Below, in pieces: positions 51,432 to 59,610 of a stretch of DNA of 64,000 nt (position 1 is its first letter; every line of letters starts with the position of its first letter). The stretch is from Paenibacillus silvisoli (GTDB lineage: Bacteria; Bacillota; Bacilli; Paenibacillales; Paenibacillaceae), in assembly GCF_030866765.1 (NCBI RefSeq), contig NZ_CP133017.1, positions 652,501 through 716,500 on the forward strand. The letters are read 5' to 3'. Both the position numbers and the translations under genes were made by a program. The notes under the pieces were generated by a model that did no database searches, was not told the DNA's origin, and saw only the letters and a program-made list of their open reading frames with translations.

Positions 51432-52787
51432 ATGAAAAGCATAATCGGAAATTTCACATGGGGCCATGCGCGGGGGAGCCGGCTTCGGCTTCTTGCCTCG
51501 GTCGTGGCTGTTTTTGCCGTTCTGTGCTGGCTGACGGGGATCAGCGTGACGGCCGTACGCGCGGATCGTCCGGAGCAGGGGAAGCCGCTGTTGGCTGCTT
51601 TCGTGCGCGGAGGCGCGCTGTGGGTGAAGGAGAACGACAGCGAAATCCAGCTTACGCGGGCGGAGCAGGCTCGTTCGCCGGAATGGTCGCATGACGGACA
51701 GTGGCTCGCGTATTCGACCAGCGAAAATGCGCAGCAGCTGTGGATGCTGCATGTGCCGACAAGAAACAAGCATGTGGTGGAGACGACAGGCAGCTACGAG
51801 GGCAGCTATCAATGGTCGCCGCGAAGCGGGCTGCTGGCGTACATGAAGGATCAGAGGTTATATGTTGTCGGGCAGGAGGAAGGGGCGCAGCCGGTCGAGG
51901 TGACGCGGCCGGTCGGGAACATCAGCAATTTCGCCTGGCTGCCGGACGGCAGCGGGCTGCTTGTCTCGACGCAAGCCGAGCTGAAGCCGAATGGCTGGAC
52001 GCCGGTGCGGTTGATTCGGATCGGCATTAAGCCGGGCAACGGCGACAGCGCAGCGGTTCAGATTAAAGCAGATCAGCTCTTTGAGCTGCCTACGCAGCTG
52101 AACGAGCTGCCCGTGGTCGGAACCAGCCTGTTCAAATGGTCGGCCAACGGGAAATGGATTGCTTTTCTCGCTACGGCAACCGCCTCATTGTCGGCTGACA
52201 GCAATACGCTGTGCATTCTATCCTCGGACGGGGCGACCTTCAAGCCGGTTGATCAGATGGTGAACAACGCCGGGTGGTTCCAGTGGTCGATGGAAGGCGA
52301 GAAGCTTGCCTATATTGGCGGGATCGGCAGGGAGGCTACATCGAATAAACAGCTTCGCGTGGCGGCAGCTCCGGATTTTGCGCCTCGGTCGAATTTCACG
52401 CCTGCCGGCTACGTGGATCAGGCGCTGACGTGGCGGGGGCCGGCCGATATCGTCGTTTCGCGTGCGAAGGCTGCTGTGGCGACTGGCGACAGCTCCGGCA
52501 GTTCGGCGGAGAAGCCGTTCCCGTTTCTGGTTAACGTGCATCTGGACGGGGAGCGGCAGAAGCGGATCACGAAGAGCGCGGAGGGCTACGGGGATTACGG
52601 TCCTGAATGGCTGGGCTCGAACGGTCTCGGCTGGGTGCGGTCCAACCGGAACATGGCGAACGTGCTGGTGAGGCCGCCGGGTGTGCGCGAGAATCGGGCG
52701 GTCCGGTGGATTTCGAACATCGACCTGGGGTCGAATTACTATGAGCAGTGGGATTGGCAGCCCGTGCTGCGGTTTTTTGTGCGATAA
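51432..52787 (+). CDS. Secreted or membrane-anchored beta-propeller protein (TolB/PD40-like)
   Basis: 451 residues from ATG 51432. The N-terminal hydrophobic segment LRLLASVVAVFAVLCWLTGI (about residues 21-40) is a signal or anchor. The rest contains WD40-like PD40 units such as RSPEWSHDGQWLAYST, YQWSPRSGLLAYM, FAWLPDGSGLLVST, FKWSANGKWIAFL and FQWSMEGEKLAYIG, so a six- or seven-bladed propeller is expected. No catalytic domain is attached. It probably binds a ligand or protein at the cell surface. GGAGGG precedes the start. Confidence 0.82.
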   Translation: MKSIIGNFTWGHARGSRLRLLASVVAVFAVLCWLTGISVTAVRADRPEQGKPLLAAFVRGGALWVKENDSEIQLTRAEQARSPEWSHDGQWLAYSTSENAQQLWMLHVPTRNKHVVETTGSYEGSYQWSPRSGLLAYMKDQRLYVVGQEEGAQPVEVTRPVGNISNFAWLPDGSGLLVSTQAELKPNGWTPVRLIRIGIKPGNGDSAAVQIKADQLFELPTQLNELPVVGTSLFKWSANGKWIAFLATATASLSADSNTLCILSSDGATFKPVDQMVNNAGWFQWSMEGEKLAYIGGIGREATSNKQLRVAAAPDFAPRSNFTPAGYVDQALTWRGPADIVVSRAKAAVATGDSSGSSAEKPFPFLVNVHLDGERQKRITKSAEGYGDYGPEWLGSNGLGWVRSNRNMANVLVRPPGVRENRAVRWISNIDLGSNYYEQWDWQPVLRFFVR

Positions 52788-52843
52788 TAGTGGCACGTCG
52801 CTGATGAGCAGCGAAGTCAGACGATAACTTCTAAAGCCAAAGC

Positions 52844-52875
52844 AAGGACACCTGTTAACGGGTGTTCTTTTTTTG
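52844..52875 (+). terminator. Terminator of the propeller gene
   Basis: AAGGACACC pairs with GGGTGTTCTT across a TGTTAAC loop and runs into seven T residues. Confidence 0.9.
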
Positions 52876-52915
52876 GTACACTGGGGAAGAATGATTTCAT
52901 TGACGGTGGTGTAAA

Positions 52916-53248
52916 ATGGTCAAAAAGTTCGTTCAAGCCATTCTGGCTATATCGGTTAGCTTTTTTCTAGCCATTGTTTGGACATTCTTCTCGTATTTTA
53001 GTGGACTGATTTTCGCCATCGGTGAACCTTTTGAGAAGTATGGTTTTGAATTAGTTAGGAAGTCAGAGTCATCTGTAAACGGAGCATCATTATTAGCTGT
53101 GGGATTATTTCTTTTGATAATTCTTATGATTTCTATCCTTTATTATAAACTACCCCACTATAAGGTTTTCGCAATGACCTTAATAATTACAAGTCTTATC
53201 TTTTCCATTCTTGTGTACGTTATGTTCAGTTCTTTACTTTGGTTTTAA
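52916..53248 (+). CDS. Small membrane protein, AT-rich orphan
   Basis: 110 residues with three hydrophobic segments (about 7-35, 57-76, 84-107) and a short charged loop between the first two. I do not recognise a family. The base composition is markedly more AT-rich than in neighbouring genes, and codons ending in A/T are frequent, suggesting acquisition from elsewhere. It lies behind GGTGGTG. Confidence 0.6.
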   Translation: MVKKFVQAILAISVSFFLAIVWTFFSYFSGLIFAIGEPFEKYGFELVRKSESSVNGASLLAVGLFLLIILMISILYYKLPHYKVFAMTLIITSLIFSILVYVMFSSLLWF

Positions 53249-53295
53249 GCAAATGGAGTGGAGCGCGATTCTATTGAAAGGTGGATACAAGCAAA

Positions 53296-53511
53296 ATGAG
53301 TAAAGATATTGATCATATGCTATTATCTTGTCCTCTTTTAGACCGCCAAATAGATGAAGGTGCATGTTACGATATAAATGCAGTAGCAGATGGATGGGTA
53401 AAGGAGAGAATCCTGAGCATTATTGAGCAACAATTCAAAGTGTTGATTGATATATCAAAAGCAAAATCGGTTTGTCCAAAGTGTATTCATTACCCGTTCG
53501 AAGTTGATTAG
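53296..53511 (+). CDS. Small Cys-containing hypothetical protein, AT-rich
   Basis: 71 residues from ATG 53296 (GAAAGGTGG about 11 bases upstream; GTG 53281 has none). Four Cys residues; the final pair VCPKC could bind a metal with the earlier SCPLL and ACYD cysteines. The composition is as AT-rich as the preceding orphan, and the two probably arrived together. The function is unknown. Confidence 0.5.
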   Translation: MSKDIDHMLLSCPLLDRQIDEGACYDINAVADGWVKERILSIIEQQFKVLIDISKAKSVCPKCIHYPFEVD

Positions 53512-53600
53512 GAGAGCAAAAAGATAAGTTGATAAAACATGGATTTCATTTATTGCGGTTATAAGAAAATTATCTCTGATGGAGAGGAACGGTTACAGAC

Positions 53601-54086
53601 ATGATTGTGAATGAACAGATAAAAGCATCCGAAGTATTACTCACGGGTATAAACGGTGAATCGCTTGGGGTTGTTACTCGTGAGGAAGCTTTGGCGCTCG
53701 CCAAGCAGCACGAAGTGGACTTGGTTTGCACGTCGCTGATGAGCAGCCCGCCGCCTTGCTCGCTGATCAGCCGGAACGCGGCGAAGCAGCAGGCGTCCGC
53801 GGCCAAGCGCGAGGAGCGGAAGAAGGATCAGCCGCTGAAAGCGAAGGAAATCCGGCTGACGCCGCATATTGAGGACCACGACTACGACACGAAGCTGCGC
53901 CAGTGCGAGAAGCTGCTGGCGTCCGGCAATGCGGTCGACCTTGTCGTCAAGGTGCAGGGCAAGGAAGGGCCGAAGGCGAAGGAGCTGCTGGAGCAGTTGC
54001 TGAAGGATCTCGCCGGAAGCGGGCGGAAGGAAACGGGCATTCAGCAGAGCGGCAAGCAGGCTGCGGTGCGCGTGCTGCCGTTGTAG
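53601..54086 (+). CDS. Translation initiation factor IF-3 paralogue
   Basis: 161 residues. The first half matches the IF-3 N-domain (IVNEQIKASEVLLTGINGESLGVVTREEALALAKQHEVDLV), and KEIRLTPHIEDHDYDTKLRQCEKLL matches the C-domain entry. In between, the family's PP-C-R segment reads PPPCSLISRNAAKQQ, and the C-domain ends short and divergent. It lacks the usual rpmI-rplT neighbours, so it is not the housekeeping infC. A role in ribosome-subunit control under special conditions is possible. It stands behind GGAGAGG. Confidence 0.85.
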   Translation: MIVNEQIKASEVLLTGINGESLGVVTREEALALAKQHEVDLVCTSLMSSPPPCSLISRNAAKQQASAAKREERKKDQPLKAKEIRLTPHIEDHDYDTKLRQCEKLLASGNAVDLVVKVQGKEGPKAKELLEQLLKDLAGSGRKETGIQQSGKQAAVRVLPL

Positions 54087-54193
54087 GCGGGGTGGCACGA
54101 AAACGATCCTGGGTAATGTGATGCGCTGAGCTGTCTGTTCTGAGCTTCTTCTACTGATCGCTACCCAACCCGCCTTGTGCTGAGCACGGCAGG

Positions 54194-54378
54194 CTAACGA
54201 ACCGTATAAGCCTTATTTAGGCGAGAACGAGTGGTTTTCGGAACTAACGAACCGTAGCGACGCTATTTAGCGGTTTCACGGGAATTTCCTCCGGTTTTGC
54301 GCGGGATAGCGCTCCTGCGATTCGTTAGATTTCGGAATCGGGCGAAATCGCTTGAATAGCGCCGCTGAGATGCGTTAG
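54194..54378 (+). repeat. Intergenic repeat, CTAACGAA family, copy 3
   Basis: CTAACGA at 54194 and 54244 (50 apart), then TTCGTTAG at 54321 and the variant TGCGTTAG at 54371 (50 apart). The two-plus-two inverted arrangement is as at 6067 and 16134, and each half has the TTATTTAG-type block. The remaining bases of 54087-54447 hold only the terminator below. Confidence 0.85.
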
Positions 54379-54383
54379 ACGAT

Positions 54384-54431
54384 AAGAGCCCAAGCAAGGT
54401 GTTTGCGAACACCGCGCTTGGGCTCTTTTTT
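54384..54431. terminator. Terminator between convergent genes
   Basis: AAGAGCCCAAGC / GCTTGGGCTCTT outer stem with an inner GGTGTT/AACACC stem and a T run on the plus side. On the minus strand the T run is weaker, so it may serve both directions with a plus-strand bias. Confidence 0.85.
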
Positions 54432-54447
54432 CGACTCGAATCCGCCA

Positions 54448-54738
54448 TCAGAACGAATGGCCGTCGGAACGGCTGGAGTACCGATTCCCGTCATCGTCAT
54501 CGTAAGTATCGTCATTGTAGTCGTCATCGTCGAAGGCATGCTGCACGTTGTCGACGAATTCCTCGACCGCTTGGCTGATCATATCCAGCGGACTGGTGTC
54601 CTCATGGTCGCGCGGCGTGTTAATGCCCGCCCACGTGTTGGAGGTTTCGTTGTAAAATTCATCATAGCCGTCGTCGTGCTTTTCCCGGTTTCGCATCGTC
54701 TCGGTTGCCACCTTTGCTTGGAGTAGAAGAGCTGTCAT
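54448..54738 (-). CDS. Small acidic hypothetical protein
   Basis: 96 residues from ATG 54738 (an upstream TTG at 54774 has no ribosome site). The N-terminal half is helical (MTALLLQAKVATETMRNREKHDDGYDEFYNET), the C-terminal third is a strongly acidic run rich in Asp and Tyr (DDDDYNDDTYDDDDGN). Low-complexity acidic tails can bind cations or basic proteins. I do not recognise it. It lies downstream of the minus-strand BtrH-like genes. Confidence 0.55.
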   Translation of the reverse strand: MTALLLQAKVATETMRNREKHDDGYDEFYNETSNTWAGINTPRDHEDTSPLDMISQAVEEFVDNVQHAFDDDDYNDDTYDDDDGNRYSSRSDGHSF

Positions 54739-54786
54739 GTTACCAATCAGTCCTATTCTGTCCAGCAATGGCAATAACCAACCAAA

Positions 54787-55761
54787 TTATCTGAGCGCAA
54801 CGTCGTGGAACCGGTTCTGGACCGTTTCCCGCATGAACAGCTTAATATGCGCAATGGCATCGCGCTCATGCCGCTGCGCTTCGCGTAGCAGCGAGGCTGC
54901 CCGGACTGCCGCAGCAGCGTCGCCTTCTGCGGCCAGCGTCCCGGCGGCCAGCGTCCCGGCGGCCTCCCCGAACAGGCTGGCCGCTTCGCCGTAGCAAGCC
55001 GCAAGTCCGCCGCAGCCGGGCCAAAGCTGCGCCAGCCTGCCGGCGTACGCCGCGATATCCCGTTTCGCCGCGGCATACGTTTCCAGCACGGCGGCCGCCT
55101 CCGCGGGGTCAAATCCGGCGCTATCCGTCAGCGCTTGGATCAGAGCGTCATAGGCTTGCTCGCCGCATGCGTATTCGCTCTCCGGCAGCAGGGCATCGTG
55201 CGATTCCCAGAAGTGAATGGCTTGCATGAGCGATTCCCGATACACCTCCAGCGGATCAAGCGGCACTTGGCTCTCGCTCGCTTGATAGTACCAGTACGGC
55301 GATTCGCACCTGCCGAAGTCGGCATACGGCAGCCGCTGTACCCCGGAGCCGTCCAAGTAGAAGAGCGTCTGCGCTTCGTCATCGTAGCCGGAGGCGACCA
55401 CAAACGCATCCTTCCAGAACACCGCCGCCGCGCCGCGGTCTATCGAAGCTTTGATCGCGGCGACCGCATGCTTCCGATACAGCGGGAACGTGGGATCGAA
55501 GCTGAAGCCGGCATGCTGGGCCGACGCTATGCCAATGAGATCGGCTGCGACAAAATGCTCGGCCAGCCAGTTATACGCCGTCGCCGACGGTGCCGCCAGC
55601 CTGCGATGGACCGTGAACCGAAAGCCCATCGCCGTCATCCCGGCCAGCATCGGCTTCGATTCCGCGAATGCGCCGCGATGCGTCAGCACGGCATGCAGCG
55701 CGTCGATATAGGACATCGATTCCCGCGCGAAATGAATGCCTTCCAGCTGTTGAATGGCCAT
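54787..55761 (-). CDS. BtrH-like domain protein A (paralogue of the sigma-fused domain)
   Basis: 324 residues, start behind AAAGGAGC on the minus strand. It aligns with the next minus-strand gene from the first residues (EGIHFARESMSYIDALHAVL, LAGMTAMGFRF, SIDRGAAAVF, ASGYDDEAQTLFY) and with the C-terminal part of the sigma fusion at 16469. The fold resembles BtrH N-terminal/papain-like proteins, but the usual catalytic Cys position holds other residues, so it may be a binding protein. A 15-bp tandem repeat at 54931-54960 encodes AAGTLAAGTL in the helical tail. Confidence 0.75.
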   Translation of the reverse strand: MAIQQLEGIHFARESMSYIDALHAVLTHRGAFAESKPMLAGMTAMGFRFTVHRRLAAPSATAYNWLAEHFVAADLIGIASAQHAGFSFDPTFPLYRKHAVAAIKASIDRGAAAVFWKDAFVVASGYDDEAQTLFYLDGSGVQRLPYADFGRCESPYWYYQASESQVPLDPLEVYRESLMQAIHFWESHDALLPESEYACGEQAYDALIQALTDSAGFDPAEAAAVLETYAAAKRDIAAYAGRLAQLWPGCGGLAACYGEAASLFGEAAGTLAAGTLAAEGDAAAAVRAASLLREAQRHERDAIAHIKLFMRETVQNRFHDVALR

Positions 55762-55783
55762 CGTCCTGCATCAAGCTCCTTTC

Positions 55784-56785
55784 TTATCGCGGCGACGCGA
55801 CGCCCCAACGGCGTATCGTCGTCCGGCTCGGGTCCGGGTATTGCAGCGAAATCGCGCGGAACGTCGCAATGGCGCGATCTTCAAGCTCCTCGGCCTGCTG
55901 CAGCAGCTCGCATAAGCGGTCGATCTGCGGCCGCGCAAGACGCCGGCCGCCTGCGCCATCCGATTCGATGCATGAACGGATGACCGGCAGCAGCGCCGCA
56001 AGCTCCGCATAGGCCGCGGCAGCTTCCGAAAGCCCGTTAAGCGTGCCTGAGACCTCCGAAAGATAGGCGTGAATCTCCTCGCGCGTATAAGCATAATCGT
56101 CCAAAATATAAACCGCGCCGCGTTCGTCGAAATCGCCGCGGCGCAAACCGTCCCGGTAGAAGGAATAGGCGAGCTTGCCGGATGCGATATCGGTATTCGG
56201 CAATGTTTTATGCGGCGTATCCCAATCATGGATGGCCAGCCGCAGCGATTCCAGCACCATCGCCTCAAGCGGGATCTGAACGCGCTCGCCGAACATTTGG
56301 CAGTACCAGAAGCCGGTGAAGTTCAAGCCGAGGTTGTCGTACATGACGACGCTCGTGCCGGGTGAATGGCCGTCCTGCACGTAGAAGACTTGATCCTCAT
56401 CGTCATAGCCGCAGATGACGCCGAACTCCGGCAGCCAATAGATGACGCCGATGCCGGCATCCAGCGACCGTTTCACCCAGTTCACGGCATCCTGCTGGTA
56501 GTAAGCGAAAGTAGGGTGCCGGGTCCGGCCGGCATCCCATACGGTGTAGAGGCCGAGATTCCGGATCGCCGGCTCGTGCTCGTCGCCCCATTGGCCGTAC
56601 GCCGACACGGACAACGGCAGCAGACGTTCGTGCACGATAAATTTGAAGGCCATGCCGGTCAATCCGGCGAGTTTGTATTTTGGCCCGTCAAACAAGCGAG
56701 CCGCGGTCAAAATCGCATAGAGACTGTCGATGTACGATTTCGACTGCCGCTTCATGGCGATGCCGTCCAACATGACGCGAGTCAT
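55784..56785 (-). CDS. BtrH-like domain protein B
   Basis: 333 residues from ATG 56785, which overlaps the WYL gene stop in ATGA, so it is translationally coupled to that regulator. It is homologous over its full length to protein A, with the same MLDGIAMKRQSKSYIDSLYAIL start, SLDAGIGVIYW, ICGYDDEDQVFYVQD core and helical C-terminus. No signal peptide or membrane segment. I infer a cytosolic ligand-binding or acyl/peptide-transfer role; no catalytic residues are evident. Confidence 0.78.
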   Translation of the reverse strand: MTRVMLDGIAMKRQSKSYIDSLYAILTAARLFDGPKYKLAGLTGMAFKFIVHERLLPLSVSAYGQWGDEHEPAIRNLGLYTVWDAGRTRHPTFAYYQQDAVNWVKRSLDAGIGVIYWLPEFGVICGYDDEDQVFYVQDGHSPGTSVVMYDNLGLNFTGFWYCQMFGERVQIPLEAMVLESLRLAIHDWDTPHKTLPNTDIASGKLAYSFYRDGLRRGDFDERGAVYILDDYAYTREEIHAYLSEVSGTLNGLSEAAAAYAELAALLPVIRSCIESDGAGGRRLARPQIDRLCELLQQAEELEDRAIATFRAISLQYPDPSRTTIRRWGVASPR

Positions 56786-57723
56786 CGCTTCGCTCCGCCT
56801 CCTTCTTCGCCGCCTAGCCGCTTCAGCATGCTTCTGCATAGCGTATCGAGCTGTTCCCGCAGCCATTTCGGCGACAGCAGCTCTTCCCAAGAAGAGACCA
56901 GCAGATGATGCAGAAACGATTCGGTCTCGTAAAATTCAATCGTATAAACCAGCTCGGCCGAATCCGCCGACCGGATGCGATAGCCACGCCAGGAGTCGCC
57001 GGCAATCGGCTGAGCCAGCTTTACCTGGGCGGTGAACGGCTTCCGCTGGGGACCGCTTCCGCCTGAAGCGGCGCCGCCGGCTCCCCATTCGAACGCCTCC
57101 GGGGCGATCGGCTCGAACCGCGCAGCCGTCACGTCGACGCTGCCGATGCCGTCCAGCCTCAGCATGCGCTGCCGGCCGTCGTCCTCGCAATATGCGATCA
57201 CATAATCGCAATTGTACTGGCAGGTCAGCTTCAGCGGCCGGATGGACAGATGCCGTTCGCCCGCCTCGTCGCGATACTGCAGCCGTACGACGTGATGCTG
57301 CGCGATCGCGTAGCTAAGCCGCTCGAAGGCGTGCATGAGCTGCGGCTTCGCATCGAACACCGGCAGCCGCCGCGCGTCGGCCTCCAGCTCCGGATCGGCC
57401 GAGAACCGGTCGAGCAGCTGCGCGACCCGGTTGACCGCGTCCGCGTTGTCGTAATTGTACTGCCGGTAGCGATAAGCCAAATATTTTAACATCTTCTTTT
57501 CCTCGTCGGTCATATAGAGCAGGGGAAGCGCGTATGTTTTATTCGCGTAGCAGTATCCGCGATATTTAGCGACATAAAGCAAGGGGGCTGAAAGCGAGTA
57601 GGCCAAGTACTCGATGTCCCGCTGCGCCTGGCGCTTCGAAATTTCGAACTGCGCCGCCAGCTGCGTGCTGTTCGGGTATTTGCCCTCCCGGATCCGACTA
57701 TCAAACCATTGGATGCGATGCAT
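56782..57723 (-). CDS. WYL-domain transcriptional regulator
   Basis: 313 residues: N-terminal HTH_11/DeoR-type helix-turn-helix (residues 1-60, SKRQAQRDIEYLAYSL), then a WYL-type ligand-binding domain (HLSIRPLKLTCQYNCDYVIAYCEDDGRQRMLRLDGIGSVDV) and a C-terminal extension. WYL regulators respond to nucleic acid or nucleotide ligands in several phage-defence and metabolic systems. The last bases overlap the BtrH-like B gene, so regulator and BtrH-like pair form an operon. The ribosome site is weak and distant. Confidence 0.87.
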   Translation of the reverse strand: MHRIQWFDSRIREGKYPNSTQLAAQFEISKRQAQRDIEYLAYSLSAPLLYVAKYRGYCYANKTYALPLLYMTDEEKKMLKYLAYRYRQYNYDNADAVNRVAQLLDRFSADPELEADARRLPVFDAKPQLMHAFERLSYAIAQHHVVRLQYRDEAGERHLSIRPLKLTCQYNCDYVIAYCEDDGRQRMLRLDGIGSVDVTAARFEPIAPEAFEWGAGGAASGGSGPQRKPFTAQVKLAQPIAGDSWRGYRIRSADSAELVYTIEFYETESFLHHLLVSSWEELLSPKWLREQLDTLCRSMLKRLGGEEGGGAKR

Positions 57724-57861
57724 GTTGCTCAGGGTGCAACACCTCTTTCAATCGTTCGAGCTTGCTTCATTCATTACATCACCAAGACCCTAATGCTGAC
57801 AAGCAAAGTTTTGCCCGTACGGTACGTACGTCGTGCGTGCGGCCGGCCTGTCGGCAGGCAA

Positions 57862-58050
57862 TTAGCCGGTAACGCTGTCGACCGACGCTTGCGGCGAATG
57901 GATGCACCGTTTGCACACCTTGATGGCGGTGCCGTCCGATTTGGCCCGTGGGTAGAGCAGCTTCGCGCGCGTTCGGCTGCAGACCGGACAGGTGCCGCGG
58001 CCGCGCGAAGGCAGGCTCCAGAGCACGCGGCCCCGTTTTGTTTTCGGCAT
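57862..58050 (-). CDS. Small zinc-ribbon protein
   Basis: 62 residues with two Cys pairs, CPVC (residues 21-24) and CKRC (46-49), in a strongly basic sequence (PKTKRGRVLW, SRTRAKLLYPRAK). It fits a zinc ribbon that could bind nucleic acid. The start follows AAAGAGGG. It is a single gene between the WYL operon and the divergent 58248 gene. Family not recognised. Confidence 0.6.
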   Translation of the reverse strand: MPKTKRGRVLWSLPSRGRGTCPVCSRTRAKLLYPRAKSDGTAIKVCKRCIHSPQASVDSVTG

Positions 58051-58110
58051 GACCTAACCCTCTTTCAAATTTCTGTAGTGTTTACGTGGATAAGTATAAA
58101 ATAGCCGGTG

Positions 58111-58125
58111 CGACATAAAATGTCG
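58111..58125. promoter_or_regulatory. 15-bp palindrome between divergent genes
   Basis: CGACAT-AAA-ATGTCG, a perfect dyad between the minus-strand zinc-ribbon gene and the plus-strand gene at 58248, about 60 bases from the first and upstream of the second's promoter. The spacing fits a shared operator. Confidence 0.45.
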
Positions 58126-58183
58126 TACTAGAAGACGTCTTGGCCATTTTTTACCCGTTTCCGATCTGCCGCGCCGTGTCAGT

Positions 58184-58212
58184 TTGGTCTTGCCTAACTG
58201 CTGTGTTATAAT
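58184..58212 (+). promoter_or_regulatory. Sigma-A promoter of the 58248 gene
   Basis: TTGGTC (58184-58189), 17-base spacer, TATAAT (58207-58212), which lies 36 bases before the start codon. Confidence 0.75.
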
Positions 58213-58247
58213 GGTCAGCAAAATATTACCGTTTTCCGGAGGCGATT

Positions 58248-58742
58248 ATGCTCAGTTTCGACCAGAAGCTTTCGATTTTGGAGTCCTTTCCTGAGCTCAA
58301 GCGGAAGGACGTGTCGCTCGGCCGTGTCAATTATCAGTATGAGGAAAGCTTATACGATAAGAAAAATGTGGCCTTCCATCTCCATCCGAACGGGAACGGA
58401 TTCGTCTATGCGGGACAATTGCGGGGCTACGAGACCGATGAGAAAGGGTTCGTGAACATTCGCAACTTCGATGCCGAGGCATTTCGCCAATTGGTGACGG
58501 AGTCGATCCGCTCCTTGTCCTATCGGGCGCCGGAGCCGACGGCTCAAAGCGCGAAGGCGGCCGCTGCTCCGCGCGGCGAAGTGCATTCGTCGACTTGGTT
58601 CGGACCGGATAAGCAGTCGCTGATTTTGCGGCATGAGGACGATCTATGGTATGTCTATGCCGGACCGAACCTTGAAATGGTGCTGGAAACCTACGAGGAA
58701 GCTGAGCAATATTTGCAGGAGGAAGGCTTCTTCCTTTTATAA
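58248..58742 (+). CDS. Hypothetical protein, possible paenibacillar family
   Basis: 164 residues behind GGAGGCG. The protein is soluble: an N-terminal alpha/beta part (NVAFHLHPNGNGFVYAGQLRGYETDEKGFVNIRNFDAEAFRQLV), an Ala/Pro linker at about 92-108, then a second repeat-like strand set (SLILRHEDDLWYVYAGPNLEMVLETYEEAEQYLQEEGF). The two halves look alike in pattern, suggesting an internal duplication. I do not recognise the family. It has its own promoter and terminator. Confidence 0.65.
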   Translation: MLSFDQKLSILESFPELKRKDVSLGRVNYQYEESLYDKKNVAFHLHPNGNGFVYAGQLRGYETDEKGFVNIRNFDAEAFRQLVTESIRSLSYRAPEPTAQSAKAAAAPRGEVHSSTWFGPDKQSLILRHEDDLWYVYAGPNLEMVLETYEEAEQYLQEEGFFLL

Positions 58743-58758
58743 GCTGCAGGAGAAAGCG

Positions 58759-58791
58759 AAACCGTCGGTAATCCGTTGCCGGCGGTTTTTT
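58759..58791 (+). terminator. Terminator of the 58248 gene
   Basis: AAACCGTCGGTAA pairs with TTGCCGGCGGTTT around a four-base loop and ends in six T residues. Confidence 0.9.
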
Positions 58792-58828
58792 GTTTCGTTA
58801 TAGTGGGGAGGAAGGGAGAGTGGCTAAG

Positions 58829-59494
58829 ATGGCAATTCGAGCAATCGTGTTTGATTTCGACGGAACGCTGGTGGATACGGAATCGTGCGCTTACGATGCG
58901 TTTAGCAAAGTGTACGAGGAGCATGGACAGCAGCTTGCGTTGGAGCGTTGGGCGCTTTGCATTGGAACGGTGGGCGGCGCATACGATCCGTATGCGGAAT
59001 TGGAAGAGATGACGGGCAAATCGCTTGACCGGGCTGCGGTGAAGGAGCGGTTCGAGATACTGCATGATGAAACGCTGCAAGGGGCGACGCTCCGTCCCGG
59101 CACGATCGAAGTACTGGAGGAGGCCAAACGTCTGGGACTTCGCATCGGACTGGCTTCCAGCTCGGATCGGGCTTGGATCAACCGGCATTTGCGGGAGCAG
59201 GGCATCGCGTCGTATTTCGAAACGATCTGCACCCGGGATGACGTGGAGCGCGCGAAGCCGGATCCGGCTTTGTACAGGCTGGCACTCGAAGCGCTTGGCG
59301 TGCAGCCGTCCGAAGCCGTTGCGGTAGAGGATTCGCTGAACGGGCTGAAAGCCGCGAAGGCGGCTGGGCTGAAGGCCATCGCGCTGCCGAACCCGGTAAC
59401 GGCACACATGGATTTGTCCGGTGCGGATGTGTTGATCGACAGCTTTGAAGGGCGGTCTCTGGCGGAACTGATTAACGGATTGGAAGCAGAATAA
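58829..59494 (+). CDS. HAD-superfamily phosphatase (beta-phosphoglucomutase-like)
   Basis: 221 residues from ATG 58829 (GGGAGAG upstream; GTG 58820 is less likely). HAD motifs: Asp9 and Asp11 in VFDFDGTLVDTES, Ser in GLASSSDR, Lys in ERAKPDPALY, and VEDSLNGLKAA. A helical cap between residues 16 and 85 places it in the PGMB/phosphatase group. It probably dephosphorylates a sugar phosphate or other small metabolite in the cytosol. It is a single gene with its own terminator. Confidence 0.9.
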   Translation: MAIRAIVFDFDGTLVDTESCAYDAFSKVYEEHGQQLALERWALCIGTVGGAYDPYAELEEMTGKSLDRAAVKERFEILHDETLQGATLRPGTIEVLEEAKRLGLRIGLASSSDRAWINRHLREQGIASYFETICTRDDVERAKPDPALYRLALEALGVQPSEAVAVEDSLNGLKAAKAAGLKAIALPNPVTAHMDLSGADVLIDSFEGRSLAELINGLEAE

Positions 59495-59510
59495 GTGAAA
59501 CGAGTGAAAG

Positions 59511-59539
59511 AAAGCCTTCCCGGACAGGAGGGCTTTTTT
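59511..59539 (+). terminator. Terminator of the HAD gene
   Basis: AAGCCTTCCC pairs with GGAGGGCTT around a short loop and runs into six T residues. Confidence 0.9.
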
Positions 59540-59610
59540 GTTGTTGTTACCAAGATCCGGAATTAATTTTAATTTTATAAAAACAATTATTTTATATATT
59601 AAAAAAATTA

